DNA of 64,000 nt from assembly GCF_020687165.1 (NCBI RefSeq), contig NZ_JAJEQC010000007.1. One strand, given 5' to 3'. The position numbers and the translations under genes were made by a program. Shown in pieces: positions 33,474 through 42,964 of the stretch. A model generated the notes under the pieces. It had not been told where the DNA came from, searched no databases, and saw only the letters and a list, made by a program, of their open reading frames with translations. Numbering within the stretch: the first letter of the stretch is position 1; the number at the start of each line of letters is the position of its first letter. Origin of the DNA: Hominenteromicrobium mulieris (GTDB lineage: Bacteria > Bacillota > Clostridia > Oscillospirales > Acutalibacteraceae).

Positions 33474-34898
33474 ATGGCAACCACGCGCCTGATGCCCCTG
33501 CACACCGGCAAAGGCCGCACGGTGGGGCAGGCCATCAGCGCCATCATCGACTACACCGAAAATCCGCAAAAGACAGACGGCGGCAGGCTGATTACGAGCT
33601 GGCAGTGCGACAGCAGGATCGCCGATGCCGAGTTCCTTTTCGCCAAAAATCAATACACCCAAAAGACCGGCAGAGTGCGCGGCGAGGATGATGTGATCGC
33701 CTACCATCTGCGGCAATCCTTTGTTCCCGGAGAGATCACACCGGAGGACGCGAACCGTTTGGGCTGTGAGCTGGCCAAGCGCTTCACCAAGGGCAATCAC
33801 GCCTATATCGTCTGCACCCATATCGACAAAGCCCATATTCACAATCATGTGATCTGGAACTCCACCGCACTCAGCCAGACCCGGAAATTCAGAAACTTTT
33901 GGGGCAGCAGCCGCGCCGTGCGGCGGCTCAACGATACCATCTGCATCGAGAACGGCTACTCCATCGTGGAGAATCCGAAGCGCCAAGGCAAGAGCTACAA
34001 CAAGTGGCTGGGCGACAAAAAGAAGCCCTCCCACCGGGAGCGAATCTGCGCGGCCATTGACGATGCGCTGACACAAAAGCCCGATAGCTTTGAAACGCTG
34101 CTGGAGCTGCTGCGGCAGGCCGGGTATGAGATCAAGGGCAAGAAAGTCCCGCCCCTGTTAGGCGGCGAACAGAAAAAGTCCATTCGCATGGATACCCTCG
34201 GCGACGGTTATACTCCCGCAGATCTTCGTGCGGTGATTGCAGGTGAAAAGGCGCATACGCCGCGAAAGAGCGCCGCAGCGCCGGTCAAACCGGAAAAGCG
34301 CAGCGGGAATCTGCTGGTGGACATTCAGACCAAATTACGCGCTGGCAAGGGTGCCGGTTATGCGCGTTGGGCGACGTTATTTAACCTGAAACAGATGGCA
34401 CAGACGGTGGCCTATCTGCAAGACCATGAGCTGTTAGATTACGCCATTCTCTCGGAGAAAGCGGCGGCAGCGTCCGCTCACTTCAACGAGCTTTCCGCAA
34501 GGATCAAATCTGCGGAAACACGCATGGCCGAGATTGCCGTGCTGCGGGAGCATATCGTGGGTTACGCTAAGACCCGCGATACCTACGTTGCCTATCGCAA
34601 GGCCGGGTACTCCAAGAAATTTCTTGTAGAGCATGAAAGCGAGATCACGATCCACAAGGCCGCAAAGAACTATTTTGATGGACTGGGCTTCAAGAAGCTG
34701 CCCACCATCAAGGCGCTGAATACCGAGTACGCCGAGCTGCTGGCGGAGAAGAAAGCGGCCTACGCCGACTACCGAAAAGCCCGTGAGGAAATGAAAGAGC
34801 TGCTGACGGCCAAGGCCAATATCGACCGTATTCTGGAGTTGGATAAGGAGCAGGAGGAAGCGAATGAACGACGGGAAAAAGAGGCAGAGCAGCGCTGA
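33474..34898 (+). CDS. conjugative relaxase (MobP/VirD2-like)
   Basis: 474 residues. A probable catalytic Tyr27 lies in IIDYTENP and the metal site is H121-I-H123-N-H125. The relaxase domain covers about 1-230, then a helical coiled tail (about 330-470). It nicks the ICE oriT and pilots the strand into the recipient. AAGGAGG lies 8 bases before the ATG at 33,474; an in-frame GTG at 33,465 would overlap this site. MobC at 30,198 is its likely partner. Confidence 0.93.
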   Translation: MATTRLMPLHTGKGRTVGQAISAIIDYTENPQKTDGGRLITSWQCDSRIADAEFLFAKNQYTQKTGRVRGEDDVIAYHLRQSFVPGEITPEDANRLGCELAKRFTKGNHAYIVCTHIDKAHIHNHVIWNSTALSQTRKFRNFWGSSRAVRRLNDTICIENGYSIVENPKRQGKSYNKWLGDKKKPSHRERICAAIDDALTQKPDSFETLLELLRQAGYEIKGKKVPPLLGGEQKKSIRMDTLGDGYTPADLRAVIAGEKAHTPRKSAAAPVKPEKRSGNLLVDIQTKLRAGKGAGYARWATLFNLKQMAQTVAYLQDHELLDYAILSEKAAAASAHFNELSARIKSAETRMAEIAVLREHIVGYAKTRDTYVAYRKAGYSKKFLVEHESEITIHKAAKNYFDGLGFKKLPTIKALNTEYAELLAEKKAAYADYRKAREEMKELLTAKANIDRILELDKEQEEANERREKEAEQR

Positions 34899-34913
34899 GC
34901 TGCCCGCCCATAA

Positions 34914-35049
34914 GCGATTTGCAAAATCGCGCAGCCGATGGATTTATCCATCGTTCCAGAACACAGTTTTTGTGTTCTGAGGGGATTGGGGCAACGCCCC
35001 AACAAGCATGAAACAGGCGGGTTCCGTGTAAACGGAATCCGCCTGTTTT
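34914..35049. repeat. cluster of five consecutive hairpins after the relaxase gene
   Basis: Perfect stems occur at 34,914-34,930 (GCGATTT), 34,937-34,952 (GATGGAT), 34,957-34,979 (CAGAACACA) and 34,986-35,002 (TTGGGGC). A 17-bp stem at 35,011-35,049 (AAACAGGCGG...) ends in TTTTC. The last is a good terminator for the relaxase transcript. The packed series could also belong to oriT. Confidence 0.65.
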
Positions 35050-35279
35050 CGCAAAGTGGGTACCGCTTTGCATTGCTTGCCAGTTTCTTGTTCCCGTTCG
35101 TAACCCCTCTGAAGCCGTGGTTTTCGATGCCGCATATAGCGTAACGCTTCGCCTCGCACGCGGCCGGTTGACCGTGTCTGCGTCTGCGCCTCGTCGTACC
35201 CGAACTGCGCGACATGGCACTCTGCCCCTGCGGGAACGTCCCTGATTTTTTCTGTAGCAGCTTGCATTCGTGCTGAAAA
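35050..35279. other. gene-free spacer between relaxase and cargo
   Basis: Short frames on both strands lack ribosome sites and recognisable products. It marks the change from GC-rich ICE backbone to the cargo island of lower GC. Confidence 0.4.
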
Positions 35280-35308
35280 TTGACTTTCAGGCGTAAATCG
35301 TGTAAACT
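35280..35308 (+). promoter_or_regulatory. promoter of the AraC-type regulator
   Basis: TTGACT (35,280-35,285), 17-base spacer, TAAACT (35,303-35,308); the ATG follows 46 bases later behind AAAAGGAGG. Confidence 0.65.
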
Positions 35309-35354
35309 ATATTAGTACATTAGTCACTGCTAACCGAAAAAAGGAGGGCATCCA

Positions 35355-36320
35355 ATGACAAGCGAATACATGAACAACCTCTATCGGGATCTGCTCTCCA
35401 ATTCACCGCAGACCGTAACGATCCCGATTCCTTCTGATATGGGAACCGGACAAATTGCGCAGGTGGTGACAAAACAGGGTGCCGTTGTTTCAGACTGGAA
35501 GATGAATTATTTTTCTGACATGAATGTGCGCGGGATTAACAGCGAGGACTATATTCAAATGCTGTTCTGCCTGAACGACGGCGTGTCGTGGAATATTGCA
35601 GGCAGCAGAGAGGGCGCTTGTCTTGCAAAGGGAGAATCCTGCATTTACCGTGGACACGGGAAAATGGAGTCTCTCTGTTATGCGCAAAACAGCGACTTCT
35701 ATTTTAAGAACATCAAAATTCCCGTTCCATATTTCAAACGTTTATTACAGGACTACTTCGAGGATGGCGAGATTACCGTCTATGAAAAGAAACTGCTGAC
35801 CGGAATTTCAAAGGTGAGCATAACGCCCTATATGGAGCATATTTTCGCAGAGTTACAAGACTTTACACATTATCGGGGTGGGCTTGGGTATCTGTTTCTG
35901 GAAAGCAAAATCCACGAATTGCTGTCAGTATATTTGAGCGAAGTGTTGGAGCTGCGAATCCTCTCGCCGGAATACTGCTGCATATCAAAAAGTGAACGTG
36001 ATTGCATCATCGAGGCAAAGAGAATCATTGACAGCGAGCTTGCCTTTGCGCCAAGCTGTGAAGGACTGGCAAGGCAGGTTCAAATCAGCGTCTCTAAATT
36101 ATCAAGGGGATTCTCCATGATGTACGGCATTTCGGTTCATGCGTATGTTATTGAGCAGCGGTTAGAGCGGGCCGCAGGATTGTTATTGGAGAGCAATATG
36201 AACATTGGGCAGATAGCGGTTCTTGTGGGTTATACAAAGCCCAGCAACTTTTCTGCTGCATTTAAGAAAAAGTATGGAGTTATGCCAAAAGATTATCGAG
36301 AGGCCAGCCGAATCAAATAG
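35355..36320 (+). CDS. AraC-family transcriptional regulator
   Basis: 321 residues. The C-terminal double HTH of AraC type occupies about 215-318 (LARQVQISVSKLSRGF, then IGQIAVLVGYTKPSNFSAAFKK). The N-terminal 200 residues are a ligand or sensing domain like that of PchR/YbtA-type iron regulators. It precedes the uptake operon on the same strand. A pair of 11-base direct repeats before mptD is a likely target. An iron-siderophore signal is inference from the neighbours. Confidence 0.85.
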   Translation: MTSEYMNNLYRDLLSNSPQTVTIPIPSDMGTGQIAQVVTKQGAVVSDWKMNYFSDMNVRGINSEDYIQMLFCLNDGVSWNIAGSREGACLAKGESCIYRGHGKMESLCYAQNSDFYFKNIKIPVPYFKRLLQDYFEDGEITVYEKKLLTGISKVSITPYMEHIFAELQDFTHYRGGLGYLFLESKIHELLSVYLSEVLELRILSPEYCCISKSERDCIIEAKRIIDSELAFAPSCEGLARQVQISVSKLSRGFSMMYGISVHAYVIEQRLERAAGLLLESNMNIGQIAVLVGYTKPSNFSAAFKKKYGVMPKDYREASRIK

Positions 36321-36360
36321 GTGCTTTGCATACCCAAAATAAATACCGATTTGGGGTAGA

Positions 36361-36401
36361 ATGAAATTGCTTTTGGGTTGGATATTGGACATGAAATTGC
36401 T
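36361..36401 (+). promoter_or_regulatory. direct repeats, candidate AraC-type operator
   Basis: ATGAAATTGCT occurs at 36,361-36,371 and again, identical, at 36,391-36,401. The 30-base offset puts both on one face of the helix, as for AraC-family dimers. Confidence 0.6.
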
Positions 36402-36448
36402 AAAATGCGTGGTGTGGTTAGAACACTCTAACCACACCACGCATTTTA
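36401..36448 (+). terminator. 22-bp perfect hairpin directly before mptD
   Basis: Arms 36,401-36,422 and 36,427-36,448 are fully complementary with loop ACAC. The mptD ribosome site AGGAGG follows 6 bases later. It can end the AraC transcript or act as an attenuator of the transport operon. Confidence 0.7.
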
Positions 36449-36466
36449 ATTTTAGGAGGAACAACC

Positions 36467-37072
36467 ATGAATAAGAAGTTGAATGCAAAGGATTTTATCC
36501 TGATCGGCGTTCTGACTGCGCTCATGTGGATCATTTGCATGATTATCAGCACCGTAATGAGCATTGCCGGACCCGTTACCAACGTATTTTATCCTGCTGT
36601 CGTAGCAATCCCCAACGGAATCGTGATGATGCTGTTGCTGGCAAAAGTCCCGAAGAAAGGCGTGTTCACCATCTGCGGCACAATCCAGGGAATCCTGTTC
36701 CTGCTGGTCGGCGGATTTTGGCTTATCCCGGTTGCATTGATTGTAGGCGGTGTCATTTGTGATTTTTTGATTATGGGAAGAAAAGAAATCACAATGAAGT
36801 CCATGATGATTGCCTACACGATTTTCAGCGGTATCTTTGCTTTTGGTGCAATTGTAGGGCCTATGAGCTTCCTGCAGGACGCTTTTGTAGGGGCGATGGA
36901 AAAGAACAACATTGCGCAGGAATACATAGATGGCATGATTAGCATTACATCTGGATTTATGCCTGTTGTCATTATAGTGGCTGGCTTGCTCGGTGGCTTG
37001 ATTGGCGGTTATATCGGCCAGAAAGCATTGAAGAAGCACTTTATTAAGGCCGGACTTGTATCGGTGAAGTAA
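36467..37072 (+). CDS. MptD-type ECF transporter S component
   Basis: 201 residues with five to six hydrophobic helices (about 10-35, 42-60, 66-88, 90-105, 118-140, 165-190) and the short charged ends typical of substrate-binding S components. It resembles the MptD/Trep_Strep family. It captures a substrate and docks on the EcfT-EcfA module encoded next. The substrate is unknown; AraC, IrtAB-like and DtxR-type neighbours suggest a metal or metallophore. Confidence 0.85.
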   Translation: MNKKLNAKDFILIGVLTALMWIICMIISTVMSIAGPVTNVFYPAVVAIPNGIVMMLLLAKVPKKGVFTICGTIQGILFLLVGGFWLIPVALIVGGVICDFLIMGRKEITMKSMMIAYTIFSGIFAFGAIVGPMSFLQDAFVGAMEKNNIAQEYIDGMISITSGFMPVVIIVAGLLGGLIGGYIGQKALKKHFIKAGLVSVK

Positions 37073-37122
37073 CAGCTCCGAAAACTGACAGACGCCAGAT
37101 TTGTCAGTAGAGTGCCTGAATC

Positions 37123-37158
37123 AAAAGCGGGGCTGCAATGTCAGCCCCGCTTTTTTTT
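37123..37158 (+). terminator. strong terminator inside the transport operon
   Basis: AAAAGCGGGGCTG (37,123-37,135) pairs perfectly with CAGCCCCGCTTTT (37,142-37,154), running into T to 37,158. It stands between the S component and EcfT. It should reduce expression of the downstream energising genes relative to mptD. Confidence 0.85.
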
Positions 37159-37168
37159 GGAGAACAGT

Positions 37169-37939
37169 ATGGAAGAAAACACAAAGAAACTCATTACACA
37201 AAGACAATTTCAAAGAACGGCAGCTTTAGACCCACGGTGCAAAGTTGCGCTGCTGATTATGATCGGATGTGTCAGTTATTTTCTGAATGGCGAAATTTGC
37301 AGTTTGGTACTTGTTGCATCTTTTGCGCTATTCATTGCTGTCGGCAATGGCGGAAAATGGGCCGCCAAGATGCTGATTTTTTATATTGTCATTGCCTATC
37401 TCAATGCCTTACTGCGGTATGTTTCTATTCCGGTACTCAGCGTGATCATGAGTGTGTTTGGTGTGACCATTTTGAAACTGGTTCCTATTGCAATGATGGG
37501 AATATGGATTTTGCACACAACACAAATGGATGATCTCATGGTATCGCTGCAACGCATGCGATTGCCGCAGGCTGTTACAATTCCGTTAGTGGTCATGTTC
37601 CGCTACATACCTACTTTACGGATTGAATACCGCATGATTCGTAATACAATGGACATTCGCGGCATCGGTGATACGGTATGGAAACAACTTATCCATCCGC
37701 TTGCTACGATTGAATATATTCTGATCCCTTTGCTGATGCGTTGCCTGAAAGTAACCGATGAATTAGCAGCATCCGGCACAACGCGGGGATTGGAACTGGA
37801 AGGAAAGAGATATGCGCTGAACCCTGTCCGTTTTTCGTGGAAAGAGTATGCAGTGACTGCGCTGGGAATTGTCTTTTTAGCGCTACTTCTGTTCCTCGAC
37901 CATACCTCTATTGGGGAAATCATTATATGGAGGGTATAG
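37169..37939 (+). CDS. ecfT: ECF transporter transmembrane component
   Basis: 256 residues of the CbiQ/EcfT family: several hydrophobic helices in the first half, the coupling-helix motif ending in RGIG near residue 170 and a second Arg-Gly motif (TTRGLELEG) near 205-213, then a last helix. It links the S component to the ATPases. The start ATG at 37,169 follows TTGGAGA. The next gene begins 2 bases after the stop. Confidence 0.88.
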   Translation: MEENTKKLITQRQFQRTAALDPRCKVALLIMIGCVSYFLNGEICSLVLVASFALFIAVGNGGKWAAKMLIFYIVIAYLNALLRYVSIPVLSVIMSVFGVTILKLVPIAMMGIWILHTTQMDDLMVSLQRMRLPQAVTIPLVVMFRYIPTLRIEYRMIRNTMDIRGIGDTVWKQLIHPLATIEYILIPLLMRCLKVTDELAASGTTRGLELEGKRYALNPVRFSWKEYAVTALGIVFLALLLFLDHTSIGEIIIWRV

Positions 37940-37941
37940 CG

Positions 37942-39405
37942 ATGATTACCTTTGATAATTTCTCTTTCCGCTATGAGGAAAGGGATAAATTTACATTGAA
38001 AGATCTGAACCTGACAATACAGACAGGCGAATTTGTTTTATTGACAGGTCGGAGCGGGTGCGGGAAAACTACCCTGATTCGCTGCCTGAATGGGTTGATT
38101 CCACATTTCTACCCCGGAGAGTCAAAGGGGGATATTCTGTTGGACGGACACTCTTTGCTGGAATTGAAGCCGTCTGATTTAGCGGGTAAGGTGGGGACCG
38201 TATTCCAAGATCCACGTTCACAGTTTTTTATGACAGATACCACACGGGAGCTTGCTTTCGGGTGCGAAAATATGGGGTATTCCCGTGAGGAAACCGTTGA
38301 CCGCATTGCAAAAGCGGTGCTGGATTTGGAACTAAGCGATTATCTGAACCGCAGTATTTTTGATTTATCCAGCGGCGAAAAGCAGCAGATCGCGATTGGT
38401 TCAGTCTATGCCCTTTTGCCTAAAGTATATATCTTTGATGAACCGTCAGCGAATTTAGACTATGCTGCCACAAAACGTCTGGCAGAAACCATGAAGCGCC
38501 TGAAAGCTGATGGATATACCATTATTGTTGTTGAGCATCGTTTCTACTATTTGAGGGAGTTGCTTGACCGGGCATATCTGATTCAGGATGGCAGGCTTAT
38601 ACAGAGCTTCACAAGAGAACAGTTTTGCTCATTGTCCGATGAAACCCGTATCCAATACGGATTGCGTACAGTCTATCCAGAACGGGAGGCAGCGAAGTAT
38701 CAGCTAAAACCGGCACATAAATCCAATGATGGATTGAGTGTAAGCAACCTCTCCTTTGCATATAAAAAGGGGCCGGATGTTTTACGGAATATCAATTTTG
38801 AAGCCCATAAAGGTGATGTGATTGGTATTTTGGGGCATAACGGAGCCGGAAAAACCACCTTGCTCTCGATTATGACAGGCCTTCTAAAAGAGAAAACCGG
38901 GAGTATCCGTTATAACGGCAAAAAGCTGTCCCCGCGCCAGAGAAGGAACCTGTCCTATCTTGTCATGCAGGATACCGATTATCAGCTTTTTGGCAGCAGC
39001 GTGGAAGAAGAATTATCATTGGGAATTGAAAATGACTGCTCCGGGAAAGTCACGGAAACTTTAGAGGCTCTGGAACTTGGCGCATACCGGGAGTGTCATC
39101 CTGCGTCCTTATCAGGAGGACAGAAACAGCGGGTGACGATAGGCGCTGCCATTGTCAAGGACAGTCCGGTCATCTATTTTGATGAACCCACCAGCGGCCT
39201 TGACTACGATTCTATGGTGAGGGTAAGCCATTTGATCGAGCAGCTTGCAGCAGCCGGTGTGATTATTTTCGTTGTGTCGCATGATTTTGAATTTATTACC
39301 CGCACCTGTTCAGAAGTGTTACAGCTTGATGGTCAGGATTCGATTAAGAATCAGGTCTTAACCCCGGAAATCTTGCTGTCACTTTCAAAACAATACTTTA
39401 ATTGA
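37942..39405 (+). CDS. ECF transporter ATPase with two fused ABC domains
   Basis: 487 residues. Domain 1 has Walker A GRSGCGKT (near 35-42), signature LSSGEKQQ and DEPSANLD. Domain 2 has Walker A GHNGAGKT (near 299-306), signature LSGGQKQR and DEPTSGLD. Both cassettes look catalytically complete. The fusion replaces separate EcfA1 and EcfA2 subunits. GGAGGG precedes the ATG at 37,942, which is 2 bases after ecfT. Confidence 0.92.
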   Translation: MITFDNFSFRYEERDKFTLKDLNLTIQTGEFVLLTGRSGCGKTTLIRCLNGLIPHFYPGESKGDILLDGHSLLELKPSDLAGKVGTVFQDPRSQFFMTDTTRELAFGCENMGYSREETVDRIAKAVLDLELSDYLNRSIFDLSSGEKQQIAIGSVYALLPKVYIFDEPSANLDYAATKRLAETMKRLKADGYTIIVVEHRFYYLRELLDRAYLIQDGRLIQSFTREQFCSLSDETRIQYGLRTVYPEREAAKYQLKPAHKSNDGLSVSNLSFAYKKGPDVLRNINFEAHKGDVIGILGHNGAGKTTLLSIMTGLLKEKTGSIRYNGKKLSPRQRRNLSYLVMQDTDYQLFGSSVEEELSLGIENDCSGKVTETLEALELGAYRECHPASLSGGQKQRVTIGAAIVKDSPVIYFDEPTSGLDYDSMVRVSHLIEQLAAAGVIIFVVSHDFEFITRTCSEVLQLDGQDSIKNQVLTPEILLSLSKQYFN

Positions 39406-39419
39406 TTGGAGGCTTTGTT

Positions 39420-41204
39420 ATGTTCAAGAAAGTATTTGAGTATGCCGGGCCGCACAAAAAGGACTTATATATAGCAACTTTCATCGTCCTGCTTAGCGTC
39501 CTGATGGGGGTACTTCCCTTTGTGCTGGCCTATCAGGTGATCTCGCCTCTTGTCATGGGCAATGCCGTTGATACCAAATATGTGTGCATACGGGTAATCG
39601 GCGTTTTGATCTGCCTTATTTTACAGGCCATTCTTTATGGCTGGGGACTGGATGTATCCCATAAGGCCGCTTATAGCACGCTGCTCCGGCTTCGCACTTC
39701 CCTGCAAAAGAGATTTGAAGCAGTTCCACTTGGATTTATCCAGGATAAGGGAACCGGCACAATTAAAAAGCTGTTTGTGGATGATGTGGACAGTCTGGAA
39801 GTATTGCTTGCCCACTCTTTGCCGGAGGGGATTGCAAACCTGATGATTCCGATTGCAATTTATGTTGCTATGTTTTTCATCGACTGGAAACTGGCCCTGC
39901 TATCTCTTGCGTCTATTCCGATCAGCTTTGCGGCTATGATGATTATGTATTCCGTTGGTATGAAGAAAATGGGGCCGTATTACATGGCTGGGCAGAAAAT
40001 GAACAATACCATTATTGAGTATATCAACGGTATGGAAGTTGTGAAAGTGTTCAACAAGGACGCAGAATCCTATGAGCGTTTCCGCAAAGACATTTCCGAT
40101 TATCGGGACTATACGCTGGAATGGTATAAGGCAGCATGGCCGTGGATGGCAATTTACAGCAGCCTTTTACCCTGTACGATTATCCTTACTCTGCCTTTGG
40201 GGGCATGGTTTGTACTTTGTGGATTCTCCACTCTGCCGGATTTGATTTTGGTGCTTTGCCTGTCGCTTAGTATTGGTATTCCGCTGCTGAAATCTTTGAG
40301 CTTTTTACCGACTATGCCGCAGCTCAATTATAAGATTGCCGCTTTGGAGCAAGTGTTGGAAACAGCGCCGTTACAGCAGACGGACGCCGTTTTTCATGGG
40401 AAGAATTACGACATTTGTTTCGATCACATTACATTCGGGTATGAGAAAAGTCAGCCGGGACCTGATGGACAGCCGATGGTAACAATGGATGAAGTTATCC
40501 ATGATATTAGTTTTACTGCAAAGGCAGGACAGAAAACGGCCTTAGTTGGTGAATCCGGCTCCGGAAAAAGTACGTTGGCGAAACTGCTGATTCACTACTA
40601 CGACCCGCAGCAGGGCAGCATTTCCATTGGTGGGCAAAAAATAACGGAAATGAGCTTAGAGGCATTGAACAGTCAGGTTTCCTACGTGGCGCAGGATCAG
40701 TATTTATTCAATACTTCCATTCTTGAAAATATCCGTATTGGGCGGCCAGACGCTACAGATGAAGAAGTCCTTGAAGCGGCGAAAAAAGCACAGTGCATGG
40801 AATTTCTTGAAAAGCTGCCGCAGGGGATTCATTCGATGGCGGGAGATGCCGGGAAAATGCTTTCTGGCGGTCAACGACAGCGTATTTCTTTGGCGCGAGC
40901 CATTTTGAAAAACGCTCCTATCATCGTGTTGGATGAAGCGACTGCATATGCAGACCCGGAGAATGAGGAAAAGATGGAGGCTGCGATTGCGGAATTGGTA
41001 AAAGGCAAGACCTTATTTGTGATCGCCCACAAACTTCCTGCAATTATGAACGCCGATCAGATTTGTGTGATCGAACATGGCAAACTGGCGGCAACCGGCA
41101 CTCATGCTGAACTGCTGGCAATCTGTGAGGAATACAAAAAACTGTGGAAAGCCTCGCAGGACAGCGCAGAATGGAAAGTCAACGCTGTAAAGGAGGGAAA
41201 ATAA
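39420..41204 (+). CDS. ABC half-transporter, exporter fold (IrtA/YbtP-like)
   Basis: 594 residues. A six-helix membrane domain (about 15-300) precedes an ABC domain with Walker A GESGSGKS (near 379-386), signature LSGGQ and a Walker B followed by DEATAYADPENE. The ADPENE form rather than SALD recalls IrtAB/YbtPQ siderophore importers. It probably pairs with the next gene as a heterodimer. TTGGAGG supports the ATG at 39,420. Substrate assignment is inference. Confidence 0.88.
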   Translation: MFKKVFEYAGPHKKDLYIATFIVLLSVLMGVLPFVLAYQVISPLVMGNAVDTKYVCIRVIGVLICLILQAILYGWGLDVSHKAAYSTLLRLRTSLQKRFEAVPLGFIQDKGTGTIKKLFVDDVDSLEVLLAHSLPEGIANLMIPIAIYVAMFFIDWKLALLSLASIPISFAAMMIMYSVGMKKMGPYYMAGQKMNNTIIEYINGMEVVKVFNKDAESYERFRKDISDYRDYTLEWYKAAWPWMAIYSSLLPCTIILTLPLGAWFVLCGFSTLPDLILVLCLSLSIGIPLLKSLSFLPTMPQLNYKIAALEQVLETAPLQQTDAVFHGKNYDICFDHITFGYEKSQPGPDGQPMVTMDEVIHDISFTAKAGQKTALVGESGSGKSTLAKLLIHYYDPQQGSISIGGQKITEMSLEALNSQVSYVAQDQYLFNTSILENIRIGRPDATDEEVLEAAKKAQCMEFLEKLPQGIHSMAGDAGKMLSGGQRQRISLARAILKNAPIIVLDEATAYADPENEEKMEAAIAELVKGKTLFVIAHKLPAIMNADQICVIEHGKLAATGTHAELLAICEEYKKLWKASQDSAEWKVNAVKEGK

Positions 41205-42950
41205 ATGCTGGCACTATTTTCAAGAATCCTAAAACTCTCCGGCAAGTATAAGTGCCGGATTCAGGGGGCTTTCGTATGTGCTTTTCTCGAATCCATACTT
41301 TCAAAAATGCCTATCTTTTTAGCCTTTCTTGTGCTCTCTGGATTCTATCAGAAAACATTGACAGGCACAAAATGTCTGTATATCGGTATCGGACTTGTTG
41401 GCGTTGTGGCTGCACAGGTGATTGTCCATTATCTCTGTGACAGACTGCAAAGCGCTGCCGGATATATGATTTTTACGGATAAGCGGATGGAGCTCGGCGG
41501 TCATCTCCGCAAGCTGCCGATGGGTTATTTTACTTCGGGCAACATTGGCAAGATCAGTTCGGTACTTAGTACGGATATGGTATTCATTGAAGAAATTGCC
41601 ATGAGTACACTTGGCAATATGATGAGCTACATGCTCTCTGCACTTATCTTGCTGGTATTTATGTTCTTTCTGGACTGGCGGCTTGGTCTGGCTGCGGCTG
41701 CTGTAACGCTGCTGGCATGTTTTACCGCAAAAGGGATGAACAAGGTTTCCTTAAAAGAAGCAGCTTGCAGACAGGATCAAAGCGAACATTTGACGGACGC
41801 AGTTCTTTCCTTTGCAGAGGGGATTAGCGTAATTAAGAGCTATAACCTGATTGGCGAAAAGTCGGAGGAATTAACCGGGAATTTCAGACGTTCCAGAGAT
41901 ACATCCACTGCCTTTGAACGTAAAATGACGCCGTGGACAAGAGGCCTGAATATTTTGTACGCAGTCGGAATCGCCGCTATTTTTGCGCTTTCCGTTTGGC
42001 TTCAGCAAAGCGGTTCCCTTTCGCTGCCTTATCTGCTTGGCGTTCTGCTCTTTGTCTTTGATCTGTTCAGCCCGTTAAAGGCACTGTATGGAGAAGCCTC
42101 GCGCCTCACGGTTATGAACGCTGCTTTAGACCGTATTGAAGCGGTTCTGAATGAAACAGAGTTGCCGGATAAAGGGACGGCACATATTCCGAATGAAAGC
42201 TCCGGCTCACCGGAAATCTGTTTTGATAATGTGACTTTTGCCTATCAGGACAAGGAAGTCCTGCACAATATCAGCTTCTCTATGCAGAAGAATACCATGA
42301 CCGCACTTGTGGGACCGTCTGGCGGCGGCAAATCCACGATTGCAAACTTACTGGCGCGTCTGTGGGATGTGAAATCCGGCAAAGTGACAATCCGTAGTAC
42401 AGATATTCGGGATGTACCTCTCGCTGAACTGATGGAACAGATCAGCATGGTTTTCCAGAGGGTGTACTTGTTCCAGGATACCATTTACAACAATATCAGC
42501 ATGGGTAAACCGGACGCTACTGAGGAAGAAGTCTATGAGGCTGCAAAAAAAGCCCGCTGCTATGATTTTATCATGGCGCTGCCGGATGGATTCCAGACAG
42601 TCATCGGTGAAGGCGGCGCTACTCTGTCCGGCGGCGAAAAGCAAAGAATCTCTATCGCCCGCTGCATTTTGAAGGACGCACCGATTGTCATTTTGGATGA
42701 AGCGACTGCAAGTGTTGATACCGATAATGAAAGCTATATCCAGGAGGCAATCAATGAACTGGTAAAGGGTAAAACATTGCTTGTGATTGCACACCGCCTG
42801 AATACCATCCGTCAGGCAGATCAGATTTTGGTGATCTCCGATGGACGGATCAGCGAACAGGGAACCCATGACGAGCTTATGGCAAAAGCCGGGATTTATC
42901 AGGATTTTGTAAATATCCGTAAAAAGTCCTCCGGCTGGAGCCTTGCATAA
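41205..42950 (+). CDS. ABC half-transporter, exporter fold (IrtB/YbtQ-like)
   Basis: 581 residues. Six hydrophobic helices (about 15-300) are followed by an ABC domain with Walker A GPSGGGKS (near 369-376), LSGGEKQR and DEATASVDTDNE. The ATG directly follows the stop of the preceding gene (TAAATG), with AAGGAGGG just before, so both halves are made together. It is the likely partner subunit for metal-metallophore import. Confidence 0.88.
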   Translation: MLALFSRILKLSGKYKCRIQGAFVCAFLESILSKMPIFLAFLVLSGFYQKTLTGTKCLYIGIGLVGVVAAQVIVHYLCDRLQSAAGYMIFTDKRMELGGHLRKLPMGYFTSGNIGKISSVLSTDMVFIEEIAMSTLGNMMSYMLSALILLVFMFFLDWRLGLAAAAVTLLACFTAKGMNKVSLKEAACRQDQSEHLTDAVLSFAEGISVIKSYNLIGEKSEELTGNFRRSRDTSTAFERKMTPWTRGLNILYAVGIAAIFALSVWLQQSGSLSLPYLLGVLLFVFDLFSPLKALYGEASRLTVMNAALDRIEAVLNETELPDKGTAHIPNESSGSPEICFDNVTFAYQDKEVLHNISFSMQKNTMTALVGPSGGGKSTIANLLARLWDVKSGKVTIRSTDIRDVPLAELMEQISMVFQRVYLFQDTIYNNISMGKPDATEEEVYEAAKKARCYDFIMALPDGFQTVIGEGGATLSGGEKQRISIARCILKDAPIVILDEATASVDTDNESYIQEAINELVKGKTLLVIAHRLNTIRQADQILVISDGRISEQGTHDELMAKAGIYQDFVNIRKKSSGWSLA

Positions 42951-42964
42951 AGGAGACAATAGTG

